Assembly: GCA_031290985.1 (NCBI GenBank)
Contig: JARLJW010000107.1
Span: 62,001 to 126,000 of the forward strand
DNA length: 64,000 nucleotides
Reading direction: 5' to 3'
DNA from: Verrucomicrobiia bacterium
GTDB lineage: Bacteria; Verrucomicrobiota; Verrucomicrobiia; Limisphaerales; UBA11358
The translations under genes and the position numbers were made by a program. The first letter of the stretch is position 1. Each line of letters starts with the position of its first letter. The notes below the pieces were generated by a model that worked only from the letters and a program-made list of their open reading frames with translations, was not told the DNA's origin and searched no databases. Below are positions 63,125 to 64,000 of this stretch, piece by piece.

Positions 63125-63289
63125 GACGACAGGTTAAATCCCAAGGGGCACGGTGCAAAGCGCAATCCCCGGCGTGCGGTCACTTCGCCTATCCGGTGGA
63201 ACCCGCCGGGCCAGTCCCTGCTGGACAAGCCGGAGACTCCGATTTATGGTCACTTCCGGCGGTGGTAAAAACATCAACGCGTTCGGTCA

Positions 63290-63808
63290 ATGATTATGAA
63301 GCCCTCACAATTCCCGTTCATTTTATTTCTGGCGGTCGCGCTGGCCGCCCCCCAACGCTTGTGCGCCGGCACGCTGGACGACGCCCCCTTTCGCATCATC
63401 GTTCCCGGCACCGAGTGGCAAATCAATGATTCTGCGGCACAGCCCATGGGCGAGAATGTCTCGCTGATTGCCACCATCAGCAATACGAACACGCTTTTGA
63501 AATCAGTCGTCCTCAAGACCGTGTTGGCGAAAGCTTCCGCCGCCTCGCTGGACGAGTTGTGCGCGGGCATCAACGACTCCTTCTCGAATCCGGCCGTGAC
63601 AAAGCTTTCCGAGGCGAACACGACTTTTCTCGGGTACCAGACCCGGACATTCGCCTACCAGGTCACACAAGGCGGCAAGGTCAGCTACAATGTGGCGATC
63701 CTGTTTGTGGCCGATGGCAAAGGTTGGACCATCGCCTTTGTCGGGCGTCCGGACCAGAAAGAGGATGTCAGGAAAGCCATCAAATTTTATCAAAAGAAAA
63801 CCGGTTGA
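63290..63808 (+). CDS. Exported hypothetical protein
   Basis: A 172-residue exported protein. The N-terminus MIMKPSQFPFILFLAVALAA gives a signal peptide cleaved near LCAG. The mature part is beta-rich (ISNTNTLLKSVVLKTVLAKA, then GYQTRTFAYQVTQGGKVSY) and ends KKTG. The layout recalls small DcrB or PsbP-like periplasmic proteins, but no motif confirms it. A second ATG two codons in is possible. Confidence 0.75.
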   Translation: MIMKPSQFPFILFLAVALAAPQRLCAGTLDDAPFRIIVPGTEWQINDSAAQPMGENVSLIATISNTNTLLKSVVLKTVLAKASAASLDELCAGINDSFSNPAVTKLSEANTTFLGYQTRTFAYQVTQGGKVSYNVAILFVADGKGWTIAFVGRPDQKEDVRKAIKFYQKKTG

Positions 63809-63905
63809 GCCGTCGCGAATTCCCGCTTCACCGCGCGAGTTCACTGATCGCCCCCCGGCCAGCACGTGATTTCCACACTTACAACCACATATATAATATA
63901 CCGAC

Positions 63906-64000
63906 ATGATTCGCGCATTTATTCTCAGCCTGTTCTTTGGTTTATCCGCGGCGGCGGCGGATGACCTGGCGGACGCCAAGGTCGCGTTCACCAACCTGAT
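63906..64000 (+). CDS. Exported protein, N-terminal part (cut by window edge)
   Basis: The frame starts at ATG 63906 (MIRAFILSLFFGLSAAAADD) and is open to the window edge, giving 31 residues. They form a signal peptide with cleavage near AAA-DD, then LADAKVAFTNL. The rest is outside the window, so the function cannot be told. Confidence 0.65.
   Translation, partial: MIRAFILSLFFGLSAAAADDLADAKVAFTNL

Overview
The window looks like a chromosomal segment of a free-living, heterotrophic Verrucomicrobiota bacterium, most likely of the Pedosphaera/Limisphaerales (subdivision 3) type. The evidence is two GloVer tandem-repeat secreted proteins, a 51-residue small basic protein of the Verrucomicrobia/Planctomycetes type, several pseudopilin-type secreted proteins, and very large Ala/Thr/Asn/Gly-rich extracellular proteins ending in a Verrucomicrobia-style C-terminal module. 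This placement is inference from gene content; I see no rRNA, tRNA, transposase, prophage or CRISPR array.

Layout. 1-8.9 kb: a LuxR-type regulator cut by the left edge, then two GloVer surface proteins (7 and 14 repeats) and an outer-membrane beta-barrel-like protein. 9.0-12.8 kb: aldo/keto reductase, a divergent pair of unknown genes and a Bax-inhibitor-1 membrane protein with a strong terminator. 12.9-17.4 kb (minus): Cache-like sensor Ser/Thr kinase, amidase-like exported protein, purB. 17.7-23.2 kb (minus): membrane protein, lolC/E, lolD, TPMT-family methyltransferase, rhomboid protease and EamA exporter, closely packed. 23.4-29.4 kb (minus): pilin-like protein, aroE, prepilin peptidase, small basic protein, pseudouridine synthase, SH3 protein, folD and a small unknown gene, several joined by 4-bp stop/start overlaps.

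29.6-43.7 kb (minus) is the most distinctive block. A 1302-residue LamG/CBM-like surface protein, a pseudopilin, a 1538-residue GH16-GH2 fusion that carries a similar LamG module, a TIM-barrel glycoside hydrolase, a sensor histidine kinase and its NarL-type regulator follow each other on one strand. It reads as a glycan capture, degradation and sensing locus without SusC/SusD. 44.3-47.6 kb (plus) adds three more pseudopilin-like genes, two of them tandem paralogues.

47.7-54.3 kb is mostly housekeeping: prfB with a programmed +1 frameshift, an AT-richer unknown gene, trpC, pdxA, a SurA-like chaperone, a small membrane protein, an MBL-fold hydrolase and an M14 peptidase. 54.3-64 kb holds a beta-helix/NHL-like secreted protein, a double-domain metallophosphoesterase, hemA, a CcsA/HemX-like gene and two exported proteins, the last cut by the right edge.

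The structure least explained by genes is a set of degenerate short-period arrays, mostly period 7 and some 9-10. They occur between genes, often as inverted pairs, and twice inside conserved reading frames (trpC and the M14 peptidase). REP-like hairpins and long inverted repeats accompany them.
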